Assembly (NCBI RefSeq): GCF_002127325.2
Contig: NC_035448.2
Coordinates: forward strand, 8,766,915 to 8,830,914
Direction: 5' to 3'
Length of the DNA: 64,000 nt
DNA from: Helianthus annuus
Taxonomy: Eukaryota; Streptophyta; Magnoliopsida; Asterales; Asteraceae
Shown here: positions 58,967-64,000 of the stretch, in pieces
How positions within the stretch are numbered: the first letter of the stretch is position 1
Layout of the letters: each line of letters starts with the position of its first letter
Notes under the pieces: model-generated
The model's database searches: none
Seen by the model: only the letters and a program-made list of their open reading frames with translations
Told to the model about the DNA's origin: nothing
Made by a program: the position numbers and the translations under genes

Positions 58967-61900
58967 TGTCACACCCCGACCACGTAGGACAACAAACCAT
59001 GGCGGAAACGTCGGGGAGTGTTGCAACATAAGCTATTGTTTCACAACCATGGATACAAAATAGTTTTGTTTTATTGATAAAATTAAACATTACATTGTTT
59101 TAACACATAGAACAAACAAGTTTTATATCGTCTATCATAGTTGTTATGTCACTAAGGCCTTGTCCAGATCCTACGTGACGCATGCATCCTAGAAATCAAT
59201 CAAGCATCAACACCTGAAACATATGTAAAAACTTAGTCAGCAAAGAAATGCTGGCGAGTAAATAGGTTTTATAAGAGTATCAGAATCATGGCTCGTTTAT
59301 ATGTTGCAGTACTTTATTAGACTACGAGAGTCAAAGTACAAACCTAGTTTTGAAATATGTATTGCAACATAGTTAACCAACTCAAATCAAGTGGGTTATA
59401 GTTTGTAAAATCCCATAGCCATGCTTCTTAACCCAAAAACATTTGATTTAGAAAACCAGCTTGTAAAACATCTTGTAAAAAATTCGTTAAAAACTCGTAT
59501 GGTTTATAACCTTTAGAAAACATCGTTTGTGTGACATCGTTTCAAAATCATTTACCCAAGTGAACTAAATAACGCCACGGTATGTAATATATTGAAAACA
59601 CTTATATATAAGAAGTACCAGCGGCGTATCTACCATGTTTTCACCATATTACACCCGTCCCGTTATCTAAACACTAGTAAAAAACCAATCGTTTACCCAA
59701 TTCGTATAACTTGTTCAAATCGTTTTCAAATCGTTTCCAAATCGTTAACTCGTTTTAATCGTTTAAAATCATCCTCGTTTTAATTGTGAAAACTTATTTA
59801 TGGTCGTCTCGCTAACAACATTCAAACCTTCGTGACTCGATCACCTCGCTTTTCGTTTCTCGAATTAACAAACCACCAAAGGGTAAGTTAACAAATATCA
59901 GATTCAGTCGCTACCCACAACCCCCACACATAACCATGGGTGCAGTGCAATAATGGGATTTGTCAGATCCTATGGTACCATAACCTAATACTGGTCGGCT
60001 TGATCAATGCTAATGAATGTCATTTGTTATGTAACTACAACCATCAAGTTTCGTTCACATTATTGAAATCGTTATTAGTTTAGTAAAAATCGTTTTAATC
60101 GTTTTTGAAATCATCGTTTAAACCTTGAAAACATTTCGTACATATGAATCACCCCAAAACATTTAAAAACAGTAAAATAGGGGAACTATGTACTCACATG
60201 GAGTGCAAAGTATCTTCAATCAATAGAACTCAAGCAAACTCAAGTAAACCAGAGCAATCAAACAGCACCTAGTAATCGAACCACTAGTCAAACAATAGAT
60301 GCCTAAATCGGAAGATCGGATAGAATGAAGTCTTGTAAACCAAATGAGTGTTGGAACTCATGTGATATGGTTTAACAAAGCTTACATCCTAAAATTGAAA
60401 CCTAACCTAAGTGCTTTCGACCCATTGCGCCCATTAAGGTAGCTCACGCTACTTTAACGCGTCGTGCGCGAAAAAGCGCATTCGAGACGTCTAACTAGTC
60501 CTATGACAAGTATTATATGCCAAGAAATGTTTAATTATGTTACATAATCAGTTACGTGACAAAAGTTTAGGTTACATATGCTTAATTATCAATTATGTAT
60601 GAAAAGGGCATTTTGGTAATTTACCAAAGGCATATAAACTACTTATCATGCGACTATCTAAACTAGGTGACCATAAGGTATAACCTCGGAAGGTTATTCC
60701 CTATGATACTATGGTCACTAAACCTCTTTGGTCGGATCCTAAAGATCGATTAAACGGGTCGTGTTCAAAAGTCTAAGTGGGGGTTTAGTCCGCTTGACTT
60801 ACGACTCTACACAAGCACCAAACTAAGAGTGACGAGCTAAACATGCTAGAACATGCTTAGTTAAGTTAGAAAACAGGTTTTGATATCAAAACAAATGGTT
60901 TTGATACCCTAGAGTAGTTTGGTTACAAAATACGCATAAACACGTATTTTGGCCGAAACTACGATTCGTCACTACGCCTAGTCAACGTGGTAATCAGTAG
61001 GTATAATCACAAGGGTCTATAACCATCGTGATTACGCTCACGTTGCAAAGTTCAATGGAACTTTGTGTTGACCATTGACTTGGTCAAAGCTGAAAGTCAA
61101 ACTTGTTTGACTTTCATGCTTGAAATACAAGAACAAGCAAGAAGAGGACTTACAAAGGGTCAGTGTTTTGATTCAAAATTACTCAGGTATGAGGTGTTAA
61201 AACCTTAACTTAGTGCAGAGATTGAATCAAGTTGTGAAAAACCCAAATGAGGAAGCTTGCTATTTATAGGAAGTTAGGATCAATAGGATGATTCCAAGTG
61301 TTTAGAGGGTGAAATCTTGGCCATACATGTGGGTTAATGGTATTAGAATACAATGGGAGTCAAAACCAGCTCCAGGTATTGCAAATATTACATTAAAACC
61401 CATGAATTTAGCCCAGATTGCTAAATCTGAAGTTTCTGTCTGACAGGCTCTCGCGCCCCGCGTAAGAATTAAGCTTGGCTTACGCGGGCCACCTGGCTAA
61501 CTTTGGCAGATTGTCAAAACAGGTCCCTGCACATCAGAAACTTGCATTTCGGCTCATTTTTGACACGTTTAAGCCCCGTTAACCTCATTTCAAGGCTCTA
61601 AAATGAAGTTAAAGTATAGGGAACTCAAAACATGCTCAAAAATATCTCGGATGTCGATTCGTTTGGTCGTACGGTTGCGTTGTATGGTTAATTACGACGG
61701 AAGTTGTAACGAACGCAAAAACGATCCAAATTAAGCGACGAATGAAATTTTATCATGCCACACACTAAAAAATAATATTTTAATGATTACATGAATTTTT
61801 GGATGTTCGGATATTTTCAGAACGAAAGAAGTGCGCGAAAATGCAAACTTGTGCACTTTTTGACGCTTTTAGTCCCTATTGATCAATAAAGTTTATTTTA

Positions 61901-62365
61901 GCATACCGAACACCTCAAAGCCTATTTCTAAGCTATGTAAAGGTTATTTAGGGTATGTTTAACTTATTATCAAGTTCCGGAATGTTCGTTACTATACAAA
62001 TCGGTATAGTTTCATAGTTTGACACAAATAGTCCCTGCGATCGAACAAACTTGATTTCAACACACCAAACCATCCAAAACTTATTTCTAAGTTATGTGGA
62101 GGTTATTTAAGGTATGTTAAGTCTATTTCACTATTCCGGAGTGTTCGTTGCATTGAACTGGTTATATTTACGCATCCGTGCGCATATAACCTTTCAGAAA
62201 GCGATTTAGAGCTTGAAATCGGAATCGAATTGAATTGAAAATTTACCAAACACAATTACACACATAATAACATAAAAACACATATAATAACACCAAGGCA
62301 CATTGTTTTGTTGATAACCAACATTGTTTTATATCGAACCATGACTACAGAACACAGTTGTCACA
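58967..62365 (-). mobile_element. Solo LTR, 3,399 bp, inside the satellite
   Basis: Runs from TGTCACACCCCG to CAGTTGTCACA with perfect 5-bp duplications ATATA (58962-58966 and 62366-62370). The satellite resumes in register on the other side. No PBS, PPT or coding domain is present, so it is a solo LTR rather than a whole element. The end sequences resemble those of the chromovirus-like element at 28347-35418 and suggest a Ty3/gypsy origin on the minus strand. GCGTAAG and CTTACGCGGG words lie at 61455-61490. Confidence 0.9.
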
Positions 62366-63002
62366 ATATACACGTGTGATTTCGTTTACGAAGATTTTTC
62401 AATGCCGAGAACCTCGATCAGAGAGTAAAAAAGGCGCAAGGCTCACAATGGTGTAAAACTAAAATGGGATATACCAGGCTAGGATTCGAGTTACAGGAAC
62501 AAGGGCCAGACCGACCACCCAAGAATGGAATCGTCGAGCGAAAACACTTGACAACCTCCTTGAAGCAGCTTTTCTTGCCACCATACCTTTCTCCATCAAT
62601 TAGGAATCTGATGCCGTCACTAAAGACATTCATTAAATTGTAGCCATTTTTCGAGTGTTTATTTTTTGGTGTCTAATCTGCATATATATCACCATTGCTC
62701 TTGATTTTCTTAACTGTATATCTCTAAAGCGTCAACATATACACGTGTGATTTAGTTTACGAAGATTTTTAAATGCCAAGAACCTCGATCAGAGAGTAAA
62801 AAAGGCATAAGGTTCGCAATGGTGTAAAACTAAAATGTGATATACCGGGCTAGGATTCGAGTTAGAGGAGCAAAGGCCAAACCAGCCACCCAATAATGGA
62901 ATTGTCGAGCGAAAACATTTGACAACCTCCTGGAAGCAGCTTTTTTTGCCACCAGACCTTTCTCCATCAATTAGGAATCTGATGCCATCACTAAACACAT
63001 TT
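62366..63002. repeat. Satellite block 3: last 1.7 monomers
   Basis: The satellite continues after the solo LTR with ATATACACGTGTG and ends within a monomer at AAACACATT (63002). Unrelated sequence then starts at TGACATGTGCGCG. This is the right edge of the array in this window. Confidence 0.92.
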
Positions 63003-64000
63003 GACATGTGCGCGTATATTCATGTTTTTGCAACGAATCTAACACACGATTCGGTTTTAAATTTATAAAAGGGATTTATACTTCAACATTAGAACACACA
63101 CGAAAGGGCAAGTATACCCCGTCATATATGTAGTAAAGCATCGGTAAGAACCAAGTATTGATCCAAGGAAGTGGGCGGAGAAATAATACTAGACCTATAT
63201 CATTAAATTACCTGTAGGAAGATACGTTGTGTGATTTTCTAAAAACTAAAGTAAGCATAAACAAATATTGATAAAAACATATTAGACTCCAAATAAGAAA
63301 ATAAGTATATAGCCTTGCTTTATACACAACCAAAGCATGTCAACTATGTCGGTTTTGTCACTAGAAATATTTGGTCAATTCTTCATTTTCAAGATAATTA
63401 GTATCCCTTTCGGGAATCCTAACATGACAATCATTCGGAAAGCTAAAACGATAAACACACTTTAACCACCTAAAATTGTTCTTTAACGTGCAATTGATAA
63501 ATTTCTATGAAAATCTCTTAAAAATAAGTTAGTCATCCGTTAGGAGTTTTCTAACCTCACTTAATCAAGGAAAGCGACACCGATAAACACAATGCAACCA
63601 CCGAGACAAGCATAAACTAGATTAAATCACAACCGAGTTCATTTTACAAATCTTGCACATAAATTCACCAAGATAGCAATTTTGGCCTAAACTACTAACT
63701 AAGCTAACAATTTATGACAAGAATTCATAACGACGCCATTTAACCTGTTAAGGCCCTTACGCGTAGGAAAGCTTTCTTGATTAACAATAATTACCTTTTA
63801 TTAAACCACTAACCATTTCTAGTATCATGGTGCACACATTTTAAACAAGTTAAACAAGTTAAGCATGTTCAAAGTCTACTAATACATGATTAATTAAGCT
63901 TCATCTTTCAACTATCTCAACTAACCAAATACTAATCATCCAACATAATTACTTATAATCAAGAAAACAACATCAATAAACAAGGTTGCAAACTAATCAT
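63003..64000. other. AT-rich flank right of the satellite
   Basis: No gene, LTR or SINE is readable. GGGCAAGTATACCCCGTC near 63105, followed by AAGAACCAAGTATTGATCC, resembles a dispersed plant repeat that I cannot name with confidence. Confidence 0.4.

Noticed and set aside
35419..63002. Regularly spaced direct repeats that could be taken for a CRISPR array
   Set aside because: The repeat unit is the whole 370-bp monomer without unique spacers, and the context is a plant genome. It is satellite DNA.

Overview
The window looks like nuclear DNA of a flowering plant, most likely Asteraceae. That assignment is inferred from the style of the long TGTCACACC...TGTCACA-type LTRs and of the gag proteins; no host gene is available to fix it. 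It is a repeat-on-repeat region. I found no intact host gene, tRNA, rRNA or CRISPR array, and no telomeric repeat. The only long, apparently intact reading frame is a retrotransposon gag at 48171-50564 (-).

Left third (1-28346): DNA transposons nested in one another. An outer Mutator-like element with long inverted arms (1247-16362) has been split by a 14.7-kb CACTA element (1481-16161, TTA target duplication). The CACTA element carries a Ty3/gypsy gag pseudogene and a Copia-type gag-only retrotransposon fragment, both on the minus strand. That gag is itself split by a 1,993-bp solo LTR (8688-10680, CTTCC duplication). To the right lie a second element of the outer inverted-arm family (17923-19228), two SINEs, a LINE 3' end, several MITEs, and a decayed Copia element (LTR 24239-24880, gag remnants to about 27050) hit by a SINE and a hAT MITE.

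Middle (28347-35418): a decayed minus-strand Ty3/gypsy element of chromovirus (Tekay/Del-like) type. It keeps both LTRs, PBS, PPT and RNase H/integrase remnants. The integrase catalytic core is missing and its two LTRs have different outer parts.

Right half (35419-63002): a tandem satellite of about 370 bp per monomer, roughly 49 monomers in three blocks. The left block has a clear four-monomer higher-order repeat of about 1,485 bp (types A-B-C-D), overlaid by 7-monomer (2,603 bp) and 5-monomer (1,848 bp) duplications. The right block carries different higher-order units (3-mer of about 1,150 bp, 4-mer of about 1,446 bp). The array is split by a complete 6,048-bp gag-only LTR retrotransposon (45645-51692, ACCAG duplication) and by a 3,399-bp solo LTR (58967-62365, ATATA duplication). 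From 63003 to the end I see only AT-rich sequence without a recognisable gene.

How the parts relate: the gag-only elements encode no polymerase and would need enzymes supplied in trans, and the MITEs and SINEs are likewise non-autonomous. Target duplications give relative ages: satellite before gag-only element and solo LTR; outer inverted-arm element, then CACTA, then solo LTR inside the carried gag.
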